The position numbers and the translations under genes were made by a program. A stretch of 64,000 bases of DNA from Marinifilaceae bacterium (GTDB lineage Bacteria; Bacteroidota; Bacteroidia; Bacteroidales; Marinifilaceae): assembly GCA_025210485.1 (NCBI GenBank), contig JAOARN010000153.1:40444-104443 (forward strand). Direction: 5' to 3'. Positions within the stretch are counted from its first letter, which is position 1, and every line of letters starts with the position of its first letter. The notes beneath the pieces were generated by a model, which did no database searches, was not told the DNA's origin, and saw only the letters and a program-made list of their open reading frames with translations. Of the stretch, positions 18,546 through 27,413 are shown one piece after another.

Positions 18546-19538
18546 ATGCATAAAATTAAATTTGAAAATCCTGAATATCTATATCTCTTGATTATTATAA
18601 TTCCTATGATAGTTTGGTATATACTTAAGGATAAAAATAATCATGCAAGTATTAGGATTTCAACATTAGCTGCTTTTGACAGTACAAAGAAAACATTAAA
18701 AAATTATATAAGACATTCGCTTATTATTCTCAGAATACTTGCAATAGCTACTCTTGTAATCGCTATTGCACGACCTCAGTCAAGAAATGATAAACGTAAT
18801 GTCTCTACCGAGGGTATTGATATTGTTTTAGCTTTAGATATCTCAAGTAGTATGCTTGCTCGCGATTTTGAACCAGACAGATTGGAAGCTTCCAAGGATA
18901 TTGCAACTCAATTTATTAGTGGTAGAAAAGATGATAAAATAGGCTTGGTTGTATTCGGTGGTGAAAGCTTCACTCAATGTCCATTAACTACAGACCATAA
19001 GGTGTTGATTAATTTATTTCAGGATATTCAATGCGGTATTATTGAAGATGGAACTGCAATTGGGCTTGGATTGGCAAATGCAGTCAATAGACTTAAGGAA
19101 AGTAAAGCTAAATCTAAAGTTGTGGTTCTAATTACTGATGGCGAAAACAATAGAGGTGAAATAGCTCCACTTACGGCTGCAGAGCTTGCTAAAACATTTG
19201 GCATTAGGGTTTATACAGTTGGAATAGGAAGTATCGGTACTGCTCCTTATCCTTTTCAAACTCCATTCGGAATTAGTATGAGAAATGTTCCTGTAAAAAT
19301 TGATGAGGAAGTTTTACAGAATATTTCGAATATCACAGATGGGAAATATTTTAGAGCTACCGATAATGAAAAGTTAAAGCAAATATATACTGAAATTGAC
19401 AAATTGGAAAAAACAAAAATTGAAGTAAAACAGTTTGTTACAAAAAAAGAAGAGTATCTAATATTTGTGATATTTGCAATGGCTTTCGTTTTGCTTGAAA
19501 TATTATTAAGAAGTACAATACTTAGAAATATTCCTTAA
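18546..19538 (+). CDS. batA: BatA, VWA-domain membrane protein
   Basis: A 330-residue protein with two N-terminal membrane helices (about 10-26 and 56-74), a VWA domain (about 85-290), and a C-terminal membrane helix (about 305-322). The metal-ion-dependent adhesion site begins VLALDISSSMLARDF, with the DxSxS pattern. Further VWA motifs are QCPLTTDHKVL and VVLITDGENNRGE. The N-terminal opening KFENPEYLYLLIIIIP is typical for BatA. The VWA domain is expected to face the periplasm or be membrane-proximal, held by the helices. It lies 87 bp after the BatD-like gene and before batB. BatA and BatB are paralogues thought to form a complex with BatC-E. Confidence 0.92.
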   Translation: MHKIKFENPEYLYLLIIIIPMIVWYILKDKNNHASIRISTLAAFDSTKKTLKNYIRHSLIILRILAIATLVIAIARPQSRNDKRNVSTEGIDIVLALDISSSMLARDFEPDRLEASKDIATQFISGRKDDKIGLVVFGGESFTQCPLTTDHKVLINLFQDIQCGIIEDGTAIGLGLANAVNRLKESKAKSKVVVLITDGENNRGEIAPLTAAELAKTFGIRVYTVGIGSIGTAPYPFQTPFGISMRNVPVKIDEEVLQNISNITDGKYFRATDNEKLKQIYTEIDKLEKTKIEVKQFVTKKEEYLIFVIFAMAFVLLEILLRSTILRNIP

Positions 19539-19660
19539 TTTAATTGAGAGATTAGTTTGACATAATCATGCTTATGAAGAACTTTATCTTTATACTTATT
19601 TATTATGTATGTACTTTTCTTTTTATTTAGCCAGATTTGATAGATAAAAAAATAAGAATT

Positions 19661-20689
19661 ATGAATAAATTTAGATTTGATCATCCCGATTTTTTATACC
19701 TATATATACTAATTCCAATCATAATAGTCATATATCTCTATACTAGTTATAGAAAGAGAAAGGCTATTGAAAAATTCGGTGATCCAGAAATCATAGATAA
19801 CTTAATGCCTTATGTTTCAAAAAATAGACCTGTTTGGAAATTTGTCATTATGTTATTTGCATACAGTCTGATTATTTTTGGTTTATGTGGTCCACAATTT
19901 GGAACTAAATTACAAACAGTTAAAAGAAAAGGCGTTGAGATAATAATTTGTCTTGATGTTTCCAATTCCATGATGGCACAAGATATTCAACCAAACAGAC
20001 TTGAACGTGCAAAACGATCTATCTCAAAAATGATCGATAAATTAGGAGACGATAAAATAGGTTTGGTAGTCTTTGCTGGCGAAGCTTATACTCAGTTGCC
20101 TATAACTAGCGATTATGCTTCTGCTAAATTATTTCTATCTTCGATTAACACTGGTATTGTTCCTGTACAGGGGACTGCAATTGGAAATGCAATAAGACTT
20201 GCAACAAAGAGTTTTTCTCCTGAATCTAAGGCAGAGAAATCTATAATAGTTATTACAGATGGCGAAAATCATGAGGATGATGCTATGCAGGCTGCTTCAG
20301 ATGCTCAAAGTTCAGGTATAAAAATTCATACCATAGCAATGGGAACTACTGAAGGAGCTCCTATTCCAATTAATCCAGGTTCTAGTACTTTTAGAAAAGA
20401 TAGAGAAGGAAATATTGTAATATCGAAATTGGATCAACAGATGATTCAACAAATAGCTGTAGCTGGAGGTGGAATACCTATTATTGCTAATAACACCACT
20501 ACCGGTTTAAATCTATTGTTTAAGGAAATAAATAAAATGAATAAGACTGAAATGGAATCAAGAATATATTCCGATTATAGTGAGAAATTTCAGATTTTCC
20601 TCGCTTTAGCTTTGTTCTTGATTTTATTTGAATACTTAATTTTAGATAGAAAGAATAAATTTTTAAAAGATTTTAGTCTTTTTAAGTAG
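19661..20689 (+). CDS. batB: BatB, VWA-domain membrane protein
   Basis: With the ATG at 19661 the protein has 342 residues; an in-frame TTG at 19637 would add eight. The start NKFRFDHPDFLYLYILIPII mirrors that of BatA. Two N-terminal helices, a VWA domain with ICLDVSNSMMAQDIQPNRLE (DxSxS) and VITDGENHEDDAMQAA, and a C-terminal helix (FQIFLALALFLILFEYLIL) follow. It is a paralogue of the preceding gene. The segment PVQGTAIGNAIRLATKSF is typical of BatB, where the threonine of the metal site is kept. It lies 122 bp after batA and 94 bp before batC. Confidence 0.92.
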   Translation: MNKFRFDHPDFLYLYILIPIIIVIYLYTSYRKRKAIEKFGDPEIIDNLMPYVSKNRPVWKFVIMLFAYSLIIFGLCGPQFGTKLQTVKRKGVEIIICLDVSNSMMAQDIQPNRLERAKRSISKMIDKLGDDKIGLVVFAGEAYTQLPITSDYASAKLFLSSINTGIVPVQGTAIGNAIRLATKSFSPESKAEKSIIVITDGENHEDDAMQAASDAQSSGIKIHTIAMGTTEGAPIPINPGSSTFRKDREGNIVISKLDQQMIQQIAVAGGGIPIIANNTTTGLNLLFKEINKMNKTEMESRIYSDYSEKFQIFLALALFLILFEYLILDRKNKFLKDFSLFK

Positions 20690-20783
20690 GAAGTTGCATT
20701 GATAGAAAAGAAATTATTTTATCAAAAAAGGACTTTTTGTATTAAAATCTTTTTTTAGCTTTAAAAATATAATCAAAAAATAT

Positions 20784-21545
20784 ATGAAGATGAAGAATAT
20801 ATTCATATGTATAAGTTTTCTTCTAATTTGTTCAGTTTGTAATGCACAAACAGAAAATAAACTTATTAGGAAAGGAAATAAGCAGTATAAGTCAGATGAT
20901 TATAATAACTCAGAATTACAATACCGTAAGGCCCTGAGTAAAAAGTCGGATTCTTACCAAGCACGATTTAATCTTGGTGATGCTTTGTATAAGCAAAAAA
21001 AATATGATAAGGCTTTGGAACAGTTTGAAGCATTAGTACCTACTGAAAAAAATCCAAAAAACTTAGGGTATATATACCATAATATTGGGAATACATATCT
21101 TGCAAAAAAGGATATAGATAAGAGTATTGAGGCTTATAAGCAATCATTAAGAAATAACCCCAATTCTAAAGAAACTAAATATAATCTGGCTTTTGCTCAG
21201 ATGTTAAAACAACAACAACAGCAGCAAAACCAGAATCAGCAGAATAAAGATCAGCAAAATAAGGATCAACAGAATAAGGATCAAAAAAAGCAAGATCAGC
21301 AGAATAAAGACCAACAAGATAAGGATAAGAAGAATCAAGATAAGAAGAAACAGAATCAACAGAACAAAGATCAGCAGAATAAAGATAAACAGAAAAAACA
21401 AGATAAAAACAAGATATCAAAAGAAGACGCTAAACGATTGCTGAAAGCACTTGAAAATGACGAGAAAAAAGTTAAAGAAAAAGTGCAAAAGAAACAAGCT
21501 CAGGCAAAAAAAGCGAAGCAAAAGAAAATAGAAAAAGATTGGTAA
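20784..21545 (+). CDS. batC: BatC, TPR protein with a Gln/Asn/Lys/Asp-rich tail
   Basis: A 253-residue exported protein. A signal peptide covers about residues 1-21 (ending CNAQ). Three tetratricopeptide repeats follow between residues 25 and 140 (ADALYKQ-like pattern as LGDALYKQKKYDKALEQFEA and NIGNTYLAKKDIDKSIEAYK). From residue 143 the sequence becomes a run of QQNKD-type units for about 66 residues and then a Lys/Glu-rich helical tail. BatC is the TPR partner of the VWA proteins in the Bat complex. ATG codons at 20784 and 20790 are both possible starts. The repeats at DNA level suggest length variability among strains. Confidence 0.88.
   Translation: MKMKNIFICISFLLICSVCNAQTENKLIRKGNKQYKSDDYNNSELQYRKALSKKSDSYQARFNLGDALYKQKKYDKALEQFEALVPTEKNPKNLGYIYHNIGNTYLAKKDIDKSIEAYKQSLRNNPNSKETKYNLAFAQMLKQQQQQQNQNQQNKDQQNKDQQNKDQKKQDQQNKDQQDKDKKNQDKKKQNQQNKDQQNKDKQKKQDKNKISKEDAKRLLKALENDEKKVKEKVQKKQAQAKKAKQKKIEKDW
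21210..21407 (+). repeat. imperfect 15-bp tandem repeats encoding QQNKD units in batC
   Basis: About 200 bp consist of variants of CAGCAGAATAAAGAT, read as Gln-Gln-Asn-Lys-Asp, flanked by a short poly-Gln start. Codon wobble (CAA/CAG, AAT/AAC, AAA/AAG, GAT/GAC) is mixed, so the repeat is partly decayed. It could still expand or contract by slippage in multiples of three. Confidence 0.85.
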
Positions 21546-21642
21546 GCTTATTTATTAATAATAGATGATAGCCTGTCACCAATTAAATACAAAAGAGAGG
21601 ATAATTAATAATAATAAAAGAAAAATCGTGAGTGATAATATT

Positions 21643-23478
21643 ATGAAGAAAATAGTTTTTTCATTATTTATAATACTTTTTGCAAATATAGTCTCAAATG
21701 CTCAGGTATTCACAGCTAATGCGCCTAGAGTTGTTGAACTTGGTGAAAGGTTTCAGTTAGTTTATAGTTTAGATAAACGAGGAGAAAACTTACAAACTGG
21801 TCAAATGTCTGGTTTTAATATTTTGGTTGGACCTTCTGTATCTAGCAGTACCAGCACCCAGATTATTAATGGGAAAATATCTACTAGTAGCGAATATTCA
21901 TACACTTTTCTATTGGTTGCAAACAAAACAGGTAAGTTTAATATACCTTCTGCAAGTATTGATGTTGATGGGAAAACTATTAAATCAAAGCCTTTAACTA
22001 TTGAGGTTGTGAAGGGAAGACAGTCTAATTCTAATCAGAATGCTAATAGTGGCCGAAATAGCTATAATGAAAATAGAAGTAGAGCTAATAATTCTAAATC
22101 AACAATTTCAAAAAAAGATCTATTTGTAAGAGTAGAATTGAGCCGCTCATCTGTTTTTATGGGGGAATCTGTTGTAGCAAAACTAAAAGTTTATAAAAGA
22201 CGAAATGTGCCTATTTCACGATTTGGAGAATATAAATTTCCTTCTTTTGATGGTTTTCTTACCCAAGAAATACAAGGAGACGGGAGAGTTAATTTCAAAA
22301 GAGAAACATATAATGGTGAAATATATGAATCGGGAACAGTAAGAGAAATGATACTGTTTCCTCAGCATAAAGGAAATATCAAAATCGATCCATTTGAGCT
22401 CGAATGTATAGTTCCTGTTAGATCTAGAGGTAGAAGTATATTTGATGATTTTTTTGATAATGGTAGAGAGATATCTGTAAGTCGTAAAAGTAGTCCTCTA
22501 AGCCTTAGGGTTAAGGATTTTCCTGCAAATAAACCCTCGTCATTTGATGGTGCAGTAGGAAATTTTCAGCTTAGATCTTCAATTAATAAAGATACTGTTA
22601 AGGCAAATGACGCAATCACACTTAAAGTTAGAATCTCGGGCAAGGGGAATTTGAAATTGATAAAGGCTTTGGATATTGATTTCCCTGCAGATTTTGAAGT
22701 CTATGATCCAAAAACTAATTCATCTTTAAAAAACACTACAGGAGGGAGTACTGGAAATGTGAGTTTCGAATATCTTATAATACCACGAGTAGGAGGGGAT
22801 TTCACCATTCCTGCTGTAGAATTTAGTTTCTTTAATCCTATAACAAAAACTTATGTAAAAAAGTATACTAAAGAATTCAAGATTTTTGTAGAAAAGTCTA
22901 AAAATGATAATAATGCTACTGTTGTGACTTCCTTTTCAAAGGAGAATGTTAAGTTTTTAGGAAAAGATATTAGATATTTAAAGACAAAGAATTTTGAATA
23001 TCGTTCTAAAAATAAGCTGTTTTTTGGAAGTGTTAACTTCTACCTAGCTTATCTACTTCCAATATTTATTCTAGTTTTAATTTTCATGATTAACAGAAAA
23101 AGAATTCAAACGAATTCCGATATTGTTAAAGTCAAAAATAAAAGAGCAAACAAAGTTGCTATGAAGCGACTCAAAAAGGCTTCTCTTAAATTAAAAGCTA
23201 ATGAGAAAGATTTGTTCTATGATGAATTATTGAAAGCATTGTGGGGCTATACATCTGATAAGCTTAATTTACCATTATCGGAATTAAACAAAGAGAGTAT
23301 TGCAGAGTATTTAACACAAAGAAATACTAGTGAAGAATTGATTTCTGATTTTATTGATATTCTTGACACTTGTGAGATTGCAAGGTATTCACCAATGTCA
23401 GGTTCTACAGAGATGGAACAATTGTATAAGACAACTTTAAATACAATATCATTACTGGAAAGAACAGTAAAGAGATAA
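21643..23478 (+). CDS. batD: BatD, oxygen-tolerance protein
   Basis: The ATG at 21643 starts a signal peptide (KKIVFSLFIILFANIVSNAQ) and gives 611 residues; the open frame continues 26 codons upstream but without export signal. The periplasmic part contains repeated beta-sandwich domains with SRSSVFMGESVVAKLKVYKR and typical BatD segments such as YEFLIIP-like FEYLIIPRVGGDFTIPAVEF. A membrane helix lies at about residues 465-485, followed by a cytoplasmic helical domain with LWGYTSDKLNLPLSELNKES and CEIARYSP. BatD is the large periplasmic subunit of the Bat system (COG 'aerotolerance'). It shows normal length and is placed between batC and batE. Confidence 0.92.
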   Translation: MKKIVFSLFIILFANIVSNAQVFTANAPRVVELGERFQLVYSLDKRGENLQTGQMSGFNILVGPSVSSSTSTQIINGKISTSSEYSYTFLLVANKTGKFNIPSASIDVDGKTIKSKPLTIEVVKGRQSNSNQNANSGRNSYNENRSRANNSKSTISKKDLFVRVELSRSSVFMGESVVAKLKVYKRRNVPISRFGEYKFPSFDGFLTQEIQGDGRVNFKRETYNGEIYESGTVREMILFPQHKGNIKIDPFELECIVPVRSRGRSIFDDFFDNGREISVSRKSSPLSLRVKDFPANKPSSFDGAVGNFQLRSSINKDTVKANDAITLKVRISGKGNLKLIKALDIDFPADFEVYDPKTNSSLKNTTGGSTGNVSFEYLIIPRVGGDFTIPAVEFSFFNPITKTYVKKYTKEFKIFVEKSKNDNNATVVTSFSKENVKFLGKDIRYLKTKNFEYRSKNKLFFGSVNFYLAYLLPIFILVLIFMINRKRIQTNSDIVKVKNKRANKVAMKRLKKASLKLKANEKDLFYDELLKALWGYTSDKLNLPLSELNKESIAEYLTQRNTSEELISDFIDILDTCEIARYSPMSGSTEMEQLYKTTLNTISLLERTVKR

Positions 23479-23544
23479 TTGGGTTTTAATTCAGGAAATA
23501 TAATCTTTAATGTATAAGATTTAACTTAAATAAAAGTTTAAAAG

Positions 23545-24297
23545 ATGAAAATAAAGATATTAAGTTTGTTATTTTTATGTCTACTTTCTAATATAGGTTT
23601 TTGCCAAAAAGCAGGTATTGAAAAGGCAAACGATTTATATAATAAGGCAAAGTATCAGGATGCTATAAAGGAATACGAATTAATTTTAAATAGTGGAAAA
23701 GAGGCAGCTACATTATATTTTAATCTGGCAAATGCTTATTATAAGTCAGGAAATTTATCAAGAGCAATTTTAAATTACGAAAGAGCAAAATTATTATCTC
23801 CTTCTGATCAAGATATTGACTATAACTTAAATTTAGCAAACTCACAGACATTGGATAAATTGGAACAAGTGCCTGAATTTATTGCATACACATGGGTAAA
23901 TAAGATTAGTCGGTCGAAAAATAGTGATTTTTGGTCTTATCTTTCAATTACGGTATTTATTTTAGCTCTGATATCAATGAGTTTCTATATGTTTGCTTCA
24001 TCTGTTGCTAAAAGAAAGCTAGGCTTTGTGGTGGCTATATTGTTGATTGTTTCATCCATTATTTTTTATGTATTTGCCTCAAAGTCGGCTGATAGTATAT
24101 TGAATAGAGACAAAGCTATTATTATTAATTCCTCGGTAACGGTTAAAGGACAGCCAGATAATTCAGGGACAGACTTATTTTTATTGCATGAAGGAACAAA
24201 AGTTAAGTTGATAGATAGCTTGGATAATTGGAGAAGAATTCAAATGAGTGATGGAAATGATGGTTGGGTTCTTGATACAGATATTGAAATAATATAA
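23545..24297 (+). CDS. batE: BatE, TPR and SH3-like membrane protein
   Basis: A 250-residue protein. A signal peptide (about 1-20, ending GFCQ) precedes two or three TPR units with NLANAYYKSGNLSRAILNYE. Two membrane helices follow at about 130-150 and 155-178. The last 60 residues (SSVTVKGQPDNSGTDLFLLH, then DGWVLDTDIEII) form a bacterial SH3-like domain. This TPR-TM-SH3 layout is that of BatE in Bacteroidota. It is the last gene of the operon, 66 bp after batD, and is closed by a bidirectional terminator. Confidence 0.9.
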   Translation: MKIKILSLLFLCLLSNIGFCQKAGIEKANDLYNKAKYQDAIKEYELILNSGKEAATLYFNLANAYYKSGNLSRAILNYERAKLLSPSDQDIDYNLNLANSQTLDKLEQVPEFIAYTWVNKISRSKNSDFWSYLSITVFILALISMSFYMFASSVAKRKLGFVVAILLIVSSIIFYVFASKSADSILNRDKAIIINSSVTVKGQPDNSGTDLFLLHEGTKVKLIDSLDNWRRIQMSDGNDGWVLDTDIEII

Positions 24298-24313
24298 AAT
24301 GAAATAAAAGATT

Positions 24314-24344
24314 AAAAGGCTATTCGATTTTCGAATAGCCTTTT
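24314..24344. terminator. bidirectional intrinsic terminator after batE
   Basis: A 14-bp perfect stem AAAAGGCTATTCGA/TCGAATAGCCTTTT with a 3-nt loop. It separates batE (plus) from the convergent minus-strand gene. Confidence 0.85.
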
Positions 24345-24372
24345 ATGTTTAAGAGTAATTTGTATGAATTTA

Positions 24373-25128
24373 CTATAATGTATTTTTTACAGTTGTTTTT
24401 ACTTTTTGAGTATCTTGTTCTACTACATTTCTCCTTCTTGTTTTTGGTTTCTGTGTTATTTCTGCTAATCTAATTTGATCCAATATATTAGTCAATTGGT
24501 ATTGGTCAAGTCTTCGATTTTTCGGTAATTTACGACCAGCTTTAGAAATAGTATTTATAAACTTCCATAATTTTTCGAATTCGTGATTAGAGTCCGTTAA
24601 TCTATCTTCTCTATGTTTGTTTGTGTTGTTAAGCCTTTCATGAACTTTCATTAGTTCTTCCGATTTATGGAAAAGATTGGTTCCCATTTCTGGCTTGTAG
24701 CCATTTGTTTTTAATTGCTTAAGATTATTTTCAATATTTGTTGTAACTCTGTTAAGTCTGTTGTGATAAGCAAAAACATCTTTGTTTGAAATTTCTTTTT
24801 TTGCCTCGTTAATTCCAAATTCTGAGAATTTTATGTCTAAATTCTTAGTAGTTTTTTGCGCAATTCCTTTGATGGTATTAAGATGATTTTTAGATTCCTT
24901 GAATAAATTAGTCATCTGATTAGATAAATCTTTTACTTCATTTGACCATTCTGGCATTTCTACAAGCTGTTTAACTACAGTTATTTGGTTTCTAAGCTCA
25001 TCTTCAAAATCAGAATTGAAGTTGTTTGAATATGATTCAAATTTCTTTCTGTCCTTTGAATATAAATTTAGTAAAATCTCTGCTACTGCAGGTAGCTGTT
25101 CTTTAGAAAATTTGTAAAACGATTTCAT
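24373..25128 (-). CDS. unrecognised helical protein with a basic C-terminus
   Basis: A 251-residue protein that I do not recognise. It is almost all charged and helical: long stretches rich in Asn, Lys, Glu and Leu (for example LRNQITVVKQLVEMPEWSNE and KRVTTNIENNLKQLKT-like patterns), with no signal peptide, membrane segment or enzyme motif. The final 35 residues are strongly basic (KPKTRRRNVVEQ then TQKVKTTVKNTL), which would fit binding to nucleic acid or a charged surface. It stands alone on the minus strand, converging with batE, with more than 600 bp of empty DNA upstream. It may belong to a lineage-specific family. No function is proposed. Confidence 0.6.
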   Translation of the reverse strand: MKSFYKFSKEQLPAVAEILLNLYSKDRKKFESYSNNFNSDFEDELRNQITVVKQLVEMPEWSNEVKDLSNQMTNLFKESKNHLNTIKGIAQKTTKNLDIKFSEFGINEAKKEISNKDVFAYHNRLNRVTTNIENNLKQLKTNGYKPEMGTNLFHKSEELMKVHERLNNTNKHREDRLTDSNHEFEKLWKFINTISKAGRKLPKNRRLDQYQLTNILDQIRLAEITQKPKTRRRNVVEQDTQKVKTTVKNTL

Positions 25129-25724
25129 AATAAATTTTTATTAAATTAATATGTTTTTCTGTTGTTTTCTAAAAATGATTCCGATTATCATTTACTCAAC
25201 ATGGCTTTAATTTAAGTTGTTGGGTGATGTACAATAAAGAAATAATATGATAATCAATGCTTAATAAAAATGGTGGAGAAAATCAATGTATACTAATTTA
25301 AGGAATAATAAATAGTATATATTGGTGTCTGAAAATTCAATTTTTGCGATATAATAAATTCACAAGAAATAAAAGACAATTCTATCTGAAAAACTAATAT
25401 TATGCTAGTTTAAAAAATAATACTATTAAATATATAATTGATACATTTTAATATAAGATTATAGACTAGTCTTCAAATTATACTAAACCAGTATATATAA
25501 ATAGTAATTGGGTGTCTGAATTGTAATTAGTTGATTTATATTGCTTAAAACTTTATCTAATTTCTTAAATTAATTTCAAATAGACAAATAATAAATATCA
25601 AAATAGAAGAATATTGACATTTATCGTTATGAGTTTTTATTGTGTCGTTTGAACATAAGTTGTTTAGCTCTGTTGTGATAGCTTGCAGTTTATAAATTAT
25701 GTTAACATTTGATTTTTAATACAA
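25129..25724. other. intergenic stretch without a recognisable gene
   Basis: About 600 very AT-rich bases between two minus-strand genes. The 10-mer GGTGTCTGAA occurs at 25324-25333 and again at 25511-25520, both times after an AAATAGTA-like sequence, which may be a trace of an old duplication. No open frame or strong hairpin is present. Confidence 0.4.
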
Positions 25725-25755
25725 AACAAACAGCTAGACTTTCTAGCTATTTGTT
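25725..25755 (-). terminator. hairpin after the peroxiredoxin-like gene
   Basis: A 13-bp stem (AACAAACAGCTAG with its complement, one mismatch, 5-nt loop) lies 10 bp beyond the stop of the minus-strand gene; the minus-strand tail is T-rich but interrupted. Confidence 0.6.
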
Positions 25756-25765
25756 TGCAAGTCAT

Positions 25766-26347
25766 TTACAAGTTTTTCAATATATCTTTAATGTCTGCTC
25801 TTTTTGTATAGTCCACATTATAGTATATGTATTTTATTATACCAGATTTGTCAATTATAAAAATTGAGGGTACTGGTAGTATTGCTGGTTTTGATTTGTC
25901 ACTAGTACCTAGTTTAATACCATAATTATCATATTTGTCAACAGTTTTTTTATCTACTATATAGTCAACATTGTATTTACTCATTATAAGATTTTTTGTG
26001 TCGCTCACTAAGTGGAAATTATTCGCTAGTTTTTCTTTTGATTTATCAATGTTTTTTGAGTTGTCAGGAGATACAGCTATTATACTAGCTTTTTTACTAA
26101 TCTTATCAATATTTGAGTTTATCTCCGACAAGTGTTGGGTGCAATATGGGCACCATTGACCTCTGTAGAATACAAGTAAAATACTTTTGTCTTTTTTAAG
26201 TAATTCTTTCGAATCAATCATGTTTCCATTTTGATCCAAACCTTTAAACATTGGAGCCTTATCACCAAGTTTAAGTTTGCTTTCTTTTGGTTGAGCATAT
26301 GTGAATATACTCCCAAACAAAAAGGCTAGTAGAATAAATTTCTTCAT
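25766..26347 (-). CDS. peroxiredoxin-like / AhpC-TSA family protein, exported
   Basis: A 193-residue protein with a signal peptide (about residues 1-18, ending TYAQ). The mature part begins KLKLGDKAPMFKGLDQNGN, typical of the redoxin fold, and has the active site VFYRGQWCPYCTQHLSEIN near residue 60, a CxxC version of the peroxiredoxin motif. A cis-Pro region follows as LPVPSIFIIDKSGIIKYIYY. Such proteins ('peroxiredoxin-like family' or thioredoxin-fold) reduce peroxides or disulfides in the periplasm. The CxxC suggests a disulfide reductase or an atypical two-Cys peroxidase. The gene is monocistronic, on the minus strand, divergent from the pfl cluster. Confidence 0.82.
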   Translation of the reverse strand: MKKFILLAFLFGSIFTYAQPKESKLKLGDKAPMFKGLDQNGNMIDSKELLKKDKSILLVFYRGQWCPYCTQHLSEINSNIDKISKKASIIAVSPDNSKNIDKSKEKLANNFHLVSDTKNLIMSKYNVDYIVDKKTVDKYDNYGIKLGTSDKSKPAILPVPSIFIIDKSGIIKYIYYNVDYTKRADIKDILKNL

Positions 26348-27413
26348 ATTAATAAGTTTAAAGTTTGTAATAAAAGCTATTGAAAATAAGATGTTTTATG
26401 TCCAAAGATTTATTTTAAGCATTCTAATAAAAGCTTATTGTTTAATTGTTTAAATTAAACATACAAGATTTAATAGTGCTAAGCTTTAATCAATTGGGAA
26501 ATGTATTTAATTCTTAATCTCAAATCAAAATTTTAAATCTGAAACATATAAATAAAAGAAAACTTAAAAAAGTATATATAAATTTAAACAGATAAGAAAT
26601 ATCGTATAGCTTATAAAAAACATTTATATAACATTTATTTATGTGTTGTATAACAATATTCGTGCAATATACTTATCGATTTAATATATATTTATCTCAA
26701 AACTACATGTTTAGTTTTAATTAACTTATGTTATAGGCTTGTATTTTTATTGCTTGATATATAGCTTAATAGAAGGTTGTATGCAGATTTTATTTATGGG
26801 TCTTATGTTTCGTTTTATGACTTGTATTCTGGAAACCGAGAACGACGAAGGATACATTAATAGATTTATGTTCATAATATATTGAAAAGTTCAATACATT
26901 CATAAAATATTGCTATTGTGAGAGAAAAAATAAATGTTTTTCTTTGCAGCGAATTTAAAATATAATTCAAAATTATCTATCTCCGTCGCCAAACCAAGAT
27001 AGATAATAGAATGAATAATTGTCGGAAATGACAATAAATGATTAATCGAAACCGAAAAATATAACGGAACGGAAAAATTATTATCACTCGATATTGTTAA
27101 CGAGTTCTTAAAAGTACATTAATTTTGACATCTTCCCAATAAATTAGTTGATTTCGATTGATCCTCCTTATTATATATTCCGACTATAGAATTTATTTAT
27201 TTAACACTATTGCTTTAAACAACTTGTTGTAAGATGTTTATTGTTTTGTGAACAATTGTAGTTTCCTTATTGTTAAGTGAAATTTAGATTTATATTAAAT
27301 CTCAATAAGCATAAGAGTCGTAAGATTCCTATGTTTGTTGTTTGTTGATAAAATAATTAACAAACCTAATTATCAAGCTGTTTTTATTATTGGACTCTGA
27401 AAATATAGTCGAA
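26348..27413. other. 1.07-kb leader/intergenic region between the redoxin gene and pflB
   Basis: No gene is visible. The first 450 bp are plain AT-rich DNA. From about 26,830 to 27,110 the base composition is less AT-biased and two hairpins occur: TTATCTATCT/AGATAGATAA at 26973-27006 (10 bp, 14-nt loop rich in C) and TTGTC/GACAA at 27019-27034. GGAAACCGAGAACGACGAAG near 26,833 adds an unusual GC-rich patch. Together with the long distance to pflB this could be a structured 5' leader or a small RNA, but I cannot place it in a known family. Confidence 0.35.

Noticed and set aside
21175..21420. Minus-strand open frames opposite the batC repeat, rich in Leu/Ile or Tyr/Ser
   Set aside because: They are antisense readings of the QQNKD repeat; a repetitive template gives long open frames on both strands.
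25324..25520. Direct repeat GGTGTCTGAA 187 bp apart
   Set aside because: Only ten bases are exact and the flanks are AT-rich; too weak for an element of its own.
27119..27126. TAATTTTG as pflB promoter
   Set aside because: It fits TAnnTTTG, but lies almost 290 bp before the chosen start and such boxes occur by chance in AT-rich DNA; not listed as a feature.
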